Assembly (NCBI RefSeq): GCF_020829595.1
Contig: NZ_JAIVFW010000026.1
Span: forward strand, 29,203 to 93,202
Reading direction: 5' to 3'
DNA length: 64,000 bases
From: Nostoc sp. CHAB 5844
GTDB taxonomy: Bacteria; Cyanobacteriota; Cyanobacteriia; Cyanobacteriales; Nostocaceae
A model generated the notes under the pieces. It was not told the DNA's origin, did no database searches, and saw only the letters and a program-made list of their open reading frames with translations. The position numbers and the translations under genes are program-made. This document shows positions 34,437 to 43,572 of this stretch, piece by piece (position 1 is the stretch's first letter; every line of letters begins with the position of its first letter).

Positions 34437-35593
34437 GAGCGTAAGTCCAAATTACACAAGTGGCATAGTTAATTTTAGCTTAATAATTCAATAGTCAAAT
34501 TTTCCCACCTTTTGCTTTGAGAATTGGGGTTTTATTTGGCATATTTATTTGCCAAGTTATATTTCTATTTTAAAAAATTTTAACTTTTATACATAATTCT
34601 AAAATCTGACTAATTACTGTACTTCTTTGGATTCTCCGGATATTCTGATTAATTCACAACAATTAAAATCTTTAAATAATAATTATATTTATTTTTTCAT
34701 ATTTTGTTTATTATAAAGCTAATATATTTTTCTATCGTTGCTAAAATTTAGGTTAAGCTCAATTTTAACTTTATCAAAGCCACATTCTACCATTTAGCCA
34801 AACTTAGATACTTTGTTTGTGTCAACTACAATTATTAAATTTTTCCATAAGGCTTGATTTATGAAACTTAGACATAGCACCAGGTAAATATCTATCAACA
34901 TAGAAAATCAAAACTCATTTTTAGTGCTTATGCATCAGTTAGATTCTGCTCAGTCAGATGCTTTGGCAGATAATGACAAATTTCTGTCGAGTCAATTATT
35001 CGCTAAATTCTCCGGAAGAGAAAACAGCCTTGATTACTGATTGGGTAATGATTTTGCCCAGGTTTTGCTCAGAGTAAATTTAAAACTTTTTACTGATGTG
35101 AAATTAAACGCTGAGTTATCATATATACTTAATTAACTTTAAAAAAGTTTTTCTAATTAAGTATATACAATCTATGTTTTTGTCATTAAAAAGCTTATTT
35201 ATCACCCTATTAGCACGTAAATTCATAGAAATTTTGCTACTGATGGGTTGGAGCCAATACTTCTAAATGCAAAATTTGAGTTATTGTTAAATTGACCAGA
35301 TTATTGCATCAGACAAAAGCCGATTTGACTTTTGAATACTATTTACTAGTCACTACTTAGGCTACTTTGCTATCTAGTAATCGTCCATGTTAACACTCAA
35401 AAAAGAGTTAAGTTAACAACACTTTAGCAGAGATTGACGACTTTAGAGTAAGGGGTGAAAAATCTCTGTACTAATTTAAATGTGACAGCTATATTTAGCT
35501 GAACAGTATCTCTAAAATACTTTGCAGTGAATGCCGACTAGGTAATTCACCAATTTTGCTTGCCAATATGTGTTTATATTTAAAGATATTCCA
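34437..35593. other. Long intergenic region upstream of patA
   Basis: This is 1.1 kb without a convincing gene, strongly AT-rich. It contains a large hairpin at 35122-35167 and presumably the patA promoter near 35400-35590. A 36-codon ORF at 34930-35040 has no ribosome site and was not accepted. Confidence 0.45.
35122..35167. repeat. 46-base hairpin with perfect 14-bp arms
   Basis: TATATACTTAATTA (35122-35135) is matched exactly by its complement at 35154-35167, and the loop holds a further AACTTT/AAAGTT pairing. It could be a terminator, a small MITE remnant or a regulatory hairpin upstream of patA. Confidence 0.6.
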
Positions 35594-36691
35594 ATGACAA
35601 CCCTGCCTATTAGTAGATATAGATTCTTTCAAAAAATCCAGCCATTATCTCTGTTAAAAAAAATTACCAGTAAATCTGTGACTGGTTGTTTACAGGTGTT
35701 CAGCACATCTGGCGCTTGGTCGATATATATAGATGAGGGTAAGTTAATTTATGCGTGCCACTCAGAAAAGATGTTTGAGCCACTTTATCGAAACTTGCAA
35801 CATTTAAGTGAGCAAATTTCTACTCTGCCTTATGGTATTGACGCTCAACTAAGGGCAATATTTGAAACTGGGGCTGGTAGTCAAGCCATCCCAAATCCCG
35901 ATTATTTGGCGATTTGCTGGTTAGTTAATCAAAAGTATATTAGTCCAACGGAAGCAGCCATACTCATAGAACAATTGGCTTTAGAAGTTCTAGATTCATT
36001 TTTGCGTTTAGAAGAAGGCAGTTATGAATTCATCCCGGAAAGCTTTTTGGATGATTTGCCCAAATTCTGTCATCTCAATCTCCGTTTATTAGTCGAACGG
36101 TGTCAAAAGCGCGGAAGGGAAGGAGTTTATCAAGATACTTCGCCATATACAGAAAGGAGTGCCGCTGGGACGAATTATCATGGGTTGCGAACGCCATTGT
36201 CAAACCCAACTCCGCCACAACCCCAACCTGAGCCGCAATTACCCAAAATCAACCGCTTTCCATCACAGCCTGTTAACACTAAACATCATAATTATCAGCC
36301 AAGTTCTTCCCCATCAACAGAGAAGAAAGTTTACACAATATTTTGTATTGATAATAGCCTTGCTTTATTAAATGACATTAAGAATGCTTTCGATGAGCAA
36401 ATATTTTCTGTAATTGGAGTTACAGATTCTTTACAAGCTTTAATGGAAATTCTTCGGACTAAACCAGACATTATTTTATTAAATGTAGATATGCCTGATT
36501 TAGATGGGTATGAGTTATGCACTTTGTTACGAAAACACGTGTATTTTAAAAACACACCCATAATTATGTTGACTGAAAAACTCAGTCTAATCGATAGAGC
36601 TAAAGCTAAAATAGTTAGAGCTTCAGGCTATTTAGCTAAACCTTTTACCCAAGGGGATTTAATGAAAACTATATTCCAACATATTGTTTAA
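35594..36691 (+). CDS. patA: PatA-type heterocyst pattern protein with degenerate receiver domain
   Basis: The 365-residue protein starts MTTLPISRYRFFQKIQPLSL, the N-terminus expected for PatA; ATG 35594 is chosen over GTG 35570 on that basis. The N-terminal PATAN/DUF4388 domain (about 1-180) is followed by a Pro/Gln-rich linker and a CheY-like receiver (about 248-365). In Anabaena PatA allows heterocysts to form within the filament rather than only at the ends. Odd feature: the receiver has Asn297 (LLNVDMPDLDG) where the phospho-acceptor Asp is expected, and Asn254 in the acidic pocket (IDN); Lys349 and the Thr of IIMLTEK remain. It may therefore signal without phosphorylation. A PatA paralog is the alternative. 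Confidence 0.8.
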   Translation: MTTLPISRYRFFQKIQPLSLLKKITSKSVTGCLQVFSTSGAWSIYIDEGKLIYACHSEKMFEPLYRNLQHLSEQISTLPYGIDAQLRAIFETGAGSQAIPNPDYLAICWLVNQKYISPTEAAILIEQLALEVLDSFLRLEEGSYEFIPESFLDDLPKFCHLNLRLLVERCQKRGREGVYQDTSPYTERSAAGTNYHGLRTPLSNPTPPQPQPEPQLPKINRFPSQPVNTKHHNYQPSSSPSTEKKVYTIFCIDNSLALLNDIKNAFDEQIFSVIGVTDSLQALMEILRTKPDIILLNVDMPDLDGYELCTLLRKHVYFKNTPIIMLTEKLSLIDRAKAKIVRASGYLAKPFTQGDLMKTIFQHIV

Positions 36692-36927
36692 TATAGTAAT
36701 TTTGTTTGATTTATAAATCATGTCCAGACGTAGCAATGCTACGTCTCTACAAAAATATGTGTTTCAAATTTAAAGGAAATTGGTATTAGAACTTAACTAA
36801 TCATATTAATTTTCCTCTATTCATTCAAAAGCTTAAGAGTATGGTCTGGAAAAAGGAGAAATGTTTAAATTTCTTCTTTCGCCTTTAGCCAAACCATATT
36901 TATTTCCTAGCTTGCTACTTCAACTGC

Positions 36928-38655
36928 TTATGTCAAGACATTTTTTAAAGCAGAAATAGATGGTGCGAAGAAGTAGCCGCCGCCAGTGGGAATTACCCAG
37001 TCTTCAGGAGCAGTTAACTCTTTAGTTAAAGGTTGAGAATTGTTATCCTCCAAATGGATAAAGAATTTGCGGGTGCGATCGCCATTTTCTCCATTACTTT
37101 GACCAATAATCGGATCGTGACCAAGGGTGAGTTTACCTTCAAACTCGTGACCAGTAGCAGCAGGTACGCTGAAGTTTGGATTGTTAGACCAGAATTTGGT
37201 GACAAACTCAAACTGATCGACAATTGAGGTTTGATACGCCAAAAAGTGTAAACCGCGATCAACAAACTTCGGATCTTCTATCGGCTCATCTGGGGTGGAA
37301 GCAGACACAGGCCCGTAAGGAATGCCACGACGCAGTAGACGGTGTGTTTGAGTAGTTACCTCGCTGCGATCAATCTCGTTAGGGCCAGGGCCGCCACCGC
37401 CGGGTGTTTTGTCGTTACGTGGATAGGTCTTGCGAGTATGGGCAATAAATGGGCAGCGTAAACCTGTTGCATCTTCGGAAGGCGGAACTACATCATTTTT
37501 GAAGAATCCATTCTCTGGTGGGTCATCACCATTGAATTCAAAATCGTTGTTAGCATTGTCATCATTACCCAAACTGGGGGCATCTGCTTCTGGTGTGCGG
37601 ACTGTAGGAGCGCCACTAGGCCAGCGTCCGACCAGCTTGGCACTTACTTTTCTGGGGTCGGCGTTCAACTCAACAGCCTTGTCGTTCAAAAACTTATGGA
37701 ACTTGAACACATCCTGACGCAAGCGACGGAACACAAGATATGAGCCATCATCTGCCCATTTTGGCCCTGCTGAGGCGATCGCACCTTTGCTATGTTCCAA
37801 ATCCTTAGCATCAGGATTCTGATCTTCGTAGCCGAAAACAAATTCTCCCGGCCAGAGAACATCTTGCCCTGGTTTGCCCTGATTTGGGTTTTTTGGATCT
37901 TGGCGAGGAGTGAGTAAGTCTTTGGGATTCTCAGAAACCCTGCCACGAATTCCAGGTTGTGAAACTCCATCTAGATTGCCAAAGTGTTCATGTCCAGCCA
38001 GCGGTGGCGGTAGGTTAGCGCCTTCTTCCAGAAACGTAATTTTAGCTCCACTATTTTTAGCGTTGCCTTTGTCGTCTGTGAAGATGACAATACTTTGTAA
38101 AATGCGGGAAACTTCTTCTAGTAAGTCTGTGCGATCGTCACTAGCAACAATCAAAACTACATCTACTTTGCCATTATCCGGCCCACCGACAACCCAGCCT
38201 ATGGGTTTACCTTGATTGTCCACTGGGTCGTTGAGTTCAGCCGCGCGTGCTGCCAAACCAGCTTTAAATGCTTCATCTGTAAAATTGTCAGCACTTGAGG
38301 TCAGTTTTTTCAACCCTTCAAAGGAAAAGGCAATGTTGACCCAGGTTGCTTTAACAGTACCTTCACGCCCGCGTCTTTCTCTGGCAGACTTAAATATACG
38401 GTTAAAGGCAATCACTTCTGAGGCAGTGGCAATAAATTTAATCTGTGTTTTGAGCCACTCTTTAAAAGCATTTGGATTTTCAATTTCTAGGAAGATCAGC
38501 GTTTGATGGTCTTTATTGAATCCGCCGAGAATGTTGCCTTGAATATTGTTGACACGCAGAATTGGCTCACCCTGTGCAGGAATGTAAAATATGCTCTCTT
38601 CCTGACCGGCTAAAGGATTAGGGGCAGGTGCTTCACGAATTATTTGATCAGTCAT
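36928..38655 (-). CDS. DyP-type heme peroxidase
   Basis: This ~575-residue protein has the DyP motif GNLDG (GXXDG, in HEHFGNLDGVSQPG) with its catalytic Asp, and a CPFIAHTRKTYPR segment whose His is the likely proximal heme ligand. The size fits the long DyP subfamily that includes the Anabaena dye-decolourising peroxidase. It uses peroxide to oxidise dyes and phenolic compounds. No Tat or Sec signal is seen, so it is probably cytoplasmic. ATG 38655 (MTDQIIREAPAPNP) is preferred to TTG 38700. Confidence 0.9.
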   Translation of the reverse strand: MTDQIIREAPAPNPLAGQEESIFYIPAQGEPILRVNNIQGNILGGFNKDHQTLIFLEIENPNAFKEWLKTQIKFIATASEVIAFNRIFKSARERRGREGTVKATWVNIAFSFEGLKKLTSSADNFTDEAFKAGLAARAAELNDPVDNQGKPIGWVVGGPDNGKVDVVLIVASDDRTDLLEEVSRILQSIVIFTDDKGNAKNSGAKITFLEEGANLPPPLAGHEHFGNLDGVSQPGIRGRVSENPKDLLTPRQDPKNPNQGKPGQDVLWPGEFVFGYEDQNPDAKDLEHSKGAIASAGPKWADDGSYLVFRRLRQDVFKFHKFLNDKAVELNADPRKVSAKLVGRWPSGAPTVRTPEADAPSLGNDDNANNDFEFNGDDPPENGFFKNDVVPPSEDATGLRCPFIAHTRKTYPRNDKTPGGGGPGPNEIDRSEVTTQTHRLLRRGIPYGPVSASTPDEPIEDPKFVDRGLHFLAYQTSIVDQFEFVTKFWSNNPNFSVPAATGHEFEGKLTLGHDPIIGQSNGENGDRTRKFFIHLEDNNSQPLTKELTAPEDWVIPTGGGYFFAPSISALKNVLT

Positions 38656-38993
38656 AAAGCCTTGTCTATAATAAAGTTTTTGCAGGAGCTTTTTGGTCAA
38701 TTAGACATCTAAAAAGTTCCTTGTCCGCAGTTGCGATCGCAGTTGATTCCTACTCAACAACCAATGCTTGATCTGTGAGTAGATACTCGTGATATCTGGA
38801 GTTTTACACCACAATTTTGTTATCAAGGTTAATTCTTGCCATTACGCAAGACATCAATTTTTGTAAGATTTCTTAACAATATTTAGTCAAATAGTCAATA
38901 GAGGAGAGTATTACCCTCCTTTATATGAGTGTTGAATGTATTGATTTTTATTTAGGAATTAAACAATTTTTCCGGCTTCAATTTGTCACCCGA
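38656..38993. other. Spacer between carbonic anhydrase and peroxidase genes
   Basis: No ORF or clear structure is seen; one HIP1-like GCGATCGC site occurs near 38735. The peroxidase promoter should lie here. Confidence 0.35.
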
Positions 38994-39662
38994 TTAATCC
39001 TCATTTTGTAAGATGGCATAGAGTCTCAACTCTAAAAGTAAAGGACATGGATACAGTTGCCATTGCACAGTTGAAACATTCAAATCCTTGATCAATCCAG
39101 TGCGTATATCTAGTAGCCAACCATGAACCATAGGTGCTTTGCGTTCATGGAGTGCTTGACGCATGATAGAAGTTTGATAAAGATTTTTTACTTGCGCCAC
39201 AACATTAATTTCTGCTAAACGATTCAAACGTTCAACTCTGGTTGGCAGCGCATCAATTTCGGATTTTTTCTGTAAATACAGTTCTCGAATTGGATTCACC
39301 CAGTTATCAATAATACCAATGGTTCGCCATTCTAAAGCCGCTTTAATTCCTCCGCAATCATAGTGACCACAAACAATAATATGTTTCACCTGAAGATGCA
39401 AAATTGCGTATTCTAAAACGGCTAAAAAGTTAATATCTGTTAGAGAAACTTGATTCGCAATATTCCGATGTACAAATAAATCTCCAGGTTCAGTACGGGT
39501 AAAGTTTGTTAAGGGCAGACGACTATCAGAACACCCGATGTAGAGAAATTGTGGTGTTTGTCCTGTAGATAATTCTTCAAAGTAATTTGGTTCTAGAGCT
39601 AACTTTTCGGCAACCCAAGTCTGATTATTCTTCAGAAGATCATCAATGCTGTTATATTTCAT
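38994..39662 (-). CDS. Beta-class carbonic anhydrase
   Basis: The 222-residue enzyme has the zinc ligands Cys44 (CSDSR, with the Asp46-Arg48 dyad), His100 and Cys103 (HYDCGG). It interconverts CO2 and bicarbonate. It is shorter than carboxysomal CcaA and lacks its C-terminal extension, so a cytoplasmic general-metabolism role is more likely. There are no ccm genes nearby. Confidence 0.95.
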   Translation of the reverse strand: MKYNSIDDLLKNNQTWVAEKLALEPNYFEELSTGQTPQFLYIGCSDSRLPLTNFTRTEPGDLFVHRNIANQVSLTDINFLAVLEYAILHLQVKHIIVCGHYDCGGIKAALEWRTIGIIDNWVNPIRELYLQKKSEIDALPTRVERLNRLAEINVVAQVKNLYQTSIMRQALHERKAPMVHGWLLDIRTGLIKDLNVSTVQWQLYPCPLLLELRLYAILQNED

Positions 39663-40001
39663 CCAATTTGCTTGAGTCTCTCATCAACATTTTAGCTGTT
39701 TTACACTGACTCAAGGCACAATATTAACTGTTAAAAAGTTAAAAATTTGCTAAATATGAGAATTTTTGCTGATAACTAAAAACTGATTTTTGTGTAGCAA
39801 TAATATTTTATTGATAATCATCTAGAGTTTCATGAGATGTCTGGAAAACGTAGATTAAATTAGGTAGCATCTATAACTTGTGAATAGGCAATAGCTTGAA
39901 GTTAGAAGATTTTAAACACTTGTGTGGTGTTTCTTGAGATACTTTTAAGCAAATGCGCTCTTGTAATGCGATCGCCACAATAAAACTTAAGAATTTAGAA
40001 A
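39663..40001. other. Spacer between HicB and carbonic anhydrase genes
   Basis: AT-rich with no believable ORF. In particular no hicA gene is seen on either side of the hicB gene. Confidence 0.35.
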
Positions 40002-40223
40002 TTAAGCAATTTGAAGTGTATTTGGTTCAGGGATAGACTCACCTTCTGCTTGCCAAGCTTCTAAATACATTTCTATTATCTCTTCGCCATTGTGAATTGC
40101 CTCCTCACGAGTTATGCCATGAGTACAAGGCATAACAACGCGATCAGCAAACTCTGGAATTGTAACTAAGAACAGCTGATCTTCATCAGACCATTGAACA
40201 ATCATGCTATATCGATTCATCAA
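40002..40223 (-). CDS. Orphan HicB-like antitoxin
   Basis: A 73-residue protein with the partial RNase-H fold of HicB: YSMIVQWSDEDQLFLVTIPEF, then THGITREEAIHNGEEIIEMYLEAW. No C-terminal DNA-binding domain is present. HicB normally neutralises the mRNA interferase HicA, but no hicA lies next to it. It may act on a toxin elsewhere or have another role. Confidence 0.8.
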   Translation of the reverse strand: MMNRYSMIVQWSDEDQLFLVTIPEFADRVVMPCTHGITREEAIHNGEEIIEMYLEAWQAEGESIPEPNTLQIA

Positions 40224-40354
40224 TTTTCGTCCTCCCCTAAGTTTTATAAATTGATTTTTCGCTATTTACTCTACAAAAATTTGTTGAGCGGTCTATCTCC
40301 TGGCAATAATTAAAGAGATAATATAATTATTAATAACTATTTCTCAAAAAAACG

Positions 40355-40636
40355 ATGGTTCAAACAACAGAATATCTTTACATTGTTAGAGATGAGCAGA
40401 TTTTAAATAGTGAACCAATTATTCAGGGAACTCGTACACCTGTCAGAGCAGTTGTTGAAACTTGGCGCATGGGTGTTGCACCTGAAGAAATTCCCAAAGG
40501 AATGCCTCATCTGACTTTGGCGCAAGTGTTCGCTGCCTTAGCTTATTACAGTGATCACCAAGATGAAGTTAACAATTATATAGAGTGTAACCGAATTCCT
40601 GAAGAATTAATCGACCCATTAGTTAGAGATTTGTGA
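40355..40636 (+). CDS. DUF433 family antitoxin-like protein
   Basis: A 93-residue DUF433 protein (RDEQILNSEPIIQGTRTPVRAVVETWRMG, then LTLAQVFAALAYYSDHQDEV), a helix-turn-helix-like domain that is regularly paired with DUF5615 genes. It overlaps the next gene by 4 bases (GTGA), as is usual for toxin-antitoxin operons where the antitoxin comes first. Confidence 0.85.
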   Translation: MVQTTEYLYIVRDEQILNSEPIIQGTRTPVRAVVETWRMGVAPEEIPKGMPHLTLAQVFAALAYYSDHQDEVNNYIECNRIPEELIDPLVRDL

Positions 40637-40980
40637 ATAGCTTTTTTATTCATTTGTATTTAGATGAAGATGTCAATGTTTTAGTGGCAGACTTGCTTAA
40701 AGCAAGAGGATTTGATGCAATCACCGCACGAGATGCCGAACAACTTCATGCTACGGATGCAGAACAACTTGCCTATGCCGTTAGTAAAATGAGAGCGTTA
40801 GTTACACATAATAGAACTGACTTTGAAGAGCTTGTACAGGCTTACTTTGCTTCAGGACAAATACACTATGGTGTAATTTTTGCTGTTCGCCGTTCACCTC
40901 AAGAAATTGTACAAAGATTATTAGTGATTCTGAATCAAGTTACATCTGAGGAAATGCAAAATCAGGTGCGATATATCTAG
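40633..40980 (+). CDS. DUF5615 PIN-like toxin candidate
   Basis: A 115-residue protein with the PIN-like acidic pattern: LYLDEDVNVLVADLLKARGFDAI, ARDAEQLHATDAEQLAYAV and ALVTHNRTDFEEL. Members of DUF5615 are thought to be nucleases paired with DUF433 antitoxins. The GTG start overlaps the stop of the antitoxin gene, so translation is coupled. Toxicity has not been shown by anything in the sequence. Confidence 0.82.
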   Translation: MNSFFIHLYLDEDVNVLVADLLKARGFDAITARDAEQLHATDAEQLAYAVSKMRALVTHNRTDFEELVQAYFASGQIHYGVIFAVRRSPQEIVQRLLVILNQVTSEEMQNQVRYI

Positions 40981-40989
40981 AATCTTTGA

Positions 40990-41769
40990 TCAAACTGGAC
41001 GACAAGCAGACAAAATATCGTGCATATTCACTACAGAACCAATAACTGCGATCGCCGGAGCATCGAATCCTGTTTTCTCAACTTGTTCTACAATTGTCCT
41101 TAACTGACCAATCAATTCTTCTTGATCTGGTCTTGTACCCCAGCGCACTAAAGCAATTGGTGTTGCTAAACTTAAACCCGCCGCTGCTAACTCTTCGATA
41201 ATGTGCGATAGATTGTGAACACCCATATAAATTACAATCGTCTCGGAACCGTGAGCGATCGCTTGCCAGTTTACCTTCGGTCTATACTTACCAGCGGACT
41301 CATGCCCAGTCACAAAAGTAACTGAAGAACTATACAGTCGATGGGTCAAAGGTATGCCAGCATAGGCAGGGGCAGCAATTCCCGATGTGATACCTGGCAC
41401 AACCTCTACAGGAATGCCAGCTTTGAGTAAGTCTGCCATTTCTTCGCCACCGCGACCAAAGATAAACGGGTCGCCGCCTTTGAGTCGCACTACAATAGCA
41501 TGAGCTTGAGCTTTATCAATTAGTAGTTGCGTTGTTTCATCTTGTAAGAGTGAATGTCTCCCCATCCGCTTACCAGCGTTGATTTGTTCTGCTTGGGGAT
41601 TAATCATTGCCAGAATTGCCGGACTTACCAACGCATCATAGATAACTACATCAGCACATTCCAACAAACTTTTGCCTTTGAGAGTCATGAGTCCGGGGTC
41701 TCCCGGCCCTGCACCGACTAAATAAACTTTTCCCAAATTCTTCTGCTTTTCTTGTTCTGTGCAGTTCAT
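40990..41769 (-). CDS. cobA: Uroporphyrinogen-III C-methyltransferase
   Basis: The 259-residue protein carries the SUMT signatures [15 protein letters not shown] and DALVSP near the N-terminus and the later [13 protein letters not shown]. It makes precorrin-2 from uroporphyrinogen III with two SAM methyl groups, the branch point to siroheme and cobalamin. ATG 41769 is chosen over 41787 because it overlaps the stop of the chelatase gene by 4 bases (ATGA). The two genes act in siroheme synthesis, needed for nitrite and sulfite reductases. Confidence 0.95.
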   Translation of the reverse strand: MNCTEQEKQKNLGKVYLVGAGPGDPGLMTLKGKSLLECADVVIYDALVSPAILAMINPQAEQINAGKRMGRHSLLQDETTQLLIDKAQAHAIVVRLKGGDPFIFGRGGEEMADLLKAGIPVEVVPGITSGIAAPAYAGIPLTHRLYSSSVTFVTGHESAGKYRPKVNWQAIAHGSETIVIYMGVHNLSHIIEELAAAGLSLATPIALVRWGTRPDQEELIGQLRTIVEQVEKTGFDAPAIAVIGSVVNMHDILSACRPV

Positions 41770-42488
41770 TCGTTCATTAAATCCCAAATCAAATCAGCTA
41801 ATTCTGCACTTGCTCCCAAAGGTTGAGCTAATTGGAAAGTCACAGCAGGAAATTTTAATTTTAGCGTTTCTGTTAGTTGAGCGATCGCATCGGTTATGCC
41901 ACCTGCGAATAAAAAATATGGCAAAATCGCAATTTTTTCTTTGCCAGCAGCTACCAATTCTTCTACTTGCGTCTCTAAACTAGGAGGTACAGACCAATAA
42001 GCAGCTACTGCATCTAAATTTACAGCTATGTTTTCCACTGGCTGTTGAAAGCCAGGACGACGACTACCATGCGCTAATAAAATCCATGCCTGGGTTGTGA
42101 TATCAGCCATTTGCTGGGATAGCAACGTTGTCAAACCAGGTTGGCTACCTAAATATGGTAGTAATTCGAGGCTGATGTTTTGACCTATAGCTTGTTGTGT
42201 TAGTGCTACTTCTTCGGGAATTTCTTGCATCATATGCACTCCCGGTAGCAGAAATAGTGGGATGATTTTCAGACAGTTGCATCCTGCAATAACAGCACTA
42301 TGAGCAAATTCTTTAATTTGAACGTGCAAAGGTTCTGGACGTGTTTCTAAGTAAGCCAAGCCGACTAATTTTTTGCCTGATGGGTAACTTTGCTGTTTTT
42401 TATCTATTAACTCTTTCAATTGCTGCAAAGCAATTTCTGGACGTGGGTCGCGGCTTCCATGAGATACTAGCAGATATGCAGATGACAT
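41766..42488 (-). CDS. Sirohydrochlorin chelatase (CbiX/SirB-like, two-domain)
   Basis: This 240-residue protein has two homologous halves, each beginning with an LxxHGSR motif (LLVSHGSRDPRPE near residue 7 and WILLAHGSRRPGF near 134), whose His residues bind metal. It inserts Fe2+ (siroheme) or Co2+ (cobalamin). The ATG at 42488 (MSSAYLLVSHGS) is preferred to an extended upstream start that would overlap the preceding gene. It is translationally coupled to cobA. Confidence 0.88.
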   Translation of the reverse strand: MSSAYLLVSHGSRDPRPEIALQQLKELIDKKQQSYPSGKKLVGLAYLETRPEPLHVQIKEFAHSAVIAGCNCLKIIPLFLLPGVHMMQEIPEEVALTQQAIGQNISLELLPYLGSQPGLTTLLSQQMADITTQAWILLAHGSRRPGFQQPVENIAVNLDAVAAYWSVPPSLETQVEELVAAGKEKIAILPYFLFAGGITDAIAQLTETLKLKFPAVTFQLAQPLGASAELADLIWDLMNE

Positions 42489-42510
42489 TGGTAAATGTGA
42501 ACCTTTTGAC

Positions 42511-42891
42511 TTATTGTTGTTCGGCACTATAAGTATAAAAATTATGAAAAGCTCCCACCGTTTCAAATTTGTAACCTGGTAGCCAAGCACCAAGTGTTAA
42601 ATCTGTACGATAAATACTAAACAACAAAAAGTTTTGCCTTTCCGTCGTCTTGACAAGCAACTCTCGTATCTGGGGATTAGTTGAATCAACTAATTTTTCA
42701 CAACTTGAATTAAGTAAATTTTCAATTAGCTTGGATGTTTTTTTACACACATCAATTTTTAAATATTGTGTCAGTCGATTTACTGCATATTCTTCGTATT
42801 CATCTACAGTGGGATTAGTCGTGGACATTGCTACGCTAACTACACCTATACTTGCAGCGATCGCAAATGTCATAACAGTCAAGAGTTTCAT
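42511..42891 (-). CDS. DUF4359-like exported protein
   Basis: A 126-residue protein with an N-terminal hydrophobic segment (about residues 3-23) that is a signal peptide or anchor, followed by TNPTVDEYEEYAVNRLTQYL, which resembles DUF4359, and a Cys pair (near 49 and 69). It lies 22 bases upstream of the chelatase gene on the same strand, so it may be co-transcribed. Function unknown. Confidence 0.6.
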   Translation of the reverse strand: MKLLTVMTFAIAASIGVVSVAMSTTNPTVDEYEEYAVNRLTQYLKIDVCKKTSKLIENLLNSSCEKLVDSTNPQIRELLVKTTERQNFLLFSIYRTDLTLGAWLPGYKFETVGAFHNFYTYSAEQQ

Positions 42892-43020
42892 ATTTTCTTC
42901 CCGTCATACTCTGATAGTTATTAGAGTCCCAGGACTACACATTAGCAAAGTCCGTTCCTCTTAAAAGATGCTTGCTCGATCACTAAATAGATGCTATGAT
43001 AAGTAATCGATAAGTGAATG

Positions 43021-43093
43021 GCGAGCGTAGCCAAGTGGTTAAGGCAGTGGTTTGTGGTACCACCACTCGTGGGTTCGAGTCCCATCGTTCGCC
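43021..43093 (+). tRNA. tRNA-His (GTG)
   Basis: The cloverleaf is complete: acceptor GCGAGCG/CGTTCGC, D arm GCC/GGC, anticodon stem GTGGT/ACCAC with loop TTGTGGT (anticodon GTG), T arm GTGGG/CCCAT with loop TTCGAGT. A G at 43020 gives the extra G-1 typical of tRNA-His, opposite discriminator C at 43093. CCA is not encoded. Confidence 0.97.
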
Positions 43094-43572
43094 CTCAATA
43101 ATATAAATTACTAAGCATAATAGTGTTAACCGGAACAGCCAGAGATTAAGGTAATACTATTGTAGAAACTTTAATTTTAAGTAAGCTCAAGACTTTTGCT
43201 TTAAAATCTTTTGAGCTACATCAGCTTATTTAATTGATATAGCAGGGAGAAGGTTTTAAAGCTCACTTATTGTTCATGTTTAATGATTAGTTTTTGTCAG
43301 AATATGCTGTGGGTTAACGGGTGAGCATTATAATGCCCACCCTACAAGCTTAATACTTCTCAAAAAGTCGGGTATCTGATCATCGTGAGTTTTCACAAAT
43401 CAGAATTGGTAAGCTAATCGTCATTTAAATTGCACCATTTTTATGGTAGTAAAAACTGCAAACCCTCTCCCTTGCTCCCTGCCACGCCAGTCGCGCGGCT
43501 GTCGGGAAACCCGCCCAACGCGCTGGCTCCCCCTGCGGTATCAATGTGCTTTCTTATATGCTTAACAGCTTA
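43094..43572. other. Intergenic region after tRNA-His
   Basis: No gene is seen. It contains a palindrome at 43319-43342 (GGGTG-A-GCATTATAATGC-C-CACCC) and copy 4 of the dispersed GC-rich element (43481-43532). Confidence 0.5.
43481..43532 (+). repeat. Dispersed palindromic intergenic repeat, copy 4 (diverged)
   Basis: The core GTCGGGAAACCCGCCCAACGC followed by TGGCTC resembles the right half of the element at 9933-10010, with a preceding palindrome (CCAGTCGCGCGGCTG). Confidence 0.55.

Noticed and set aside
34930..35040. 36-codon ORF upstream of patA (MHQLDSAQSDALADND...)
   Set aside because: Its composition is protein-like, but there is no ribosome site, promoter or recognised homolog. It was left out as unsupported.
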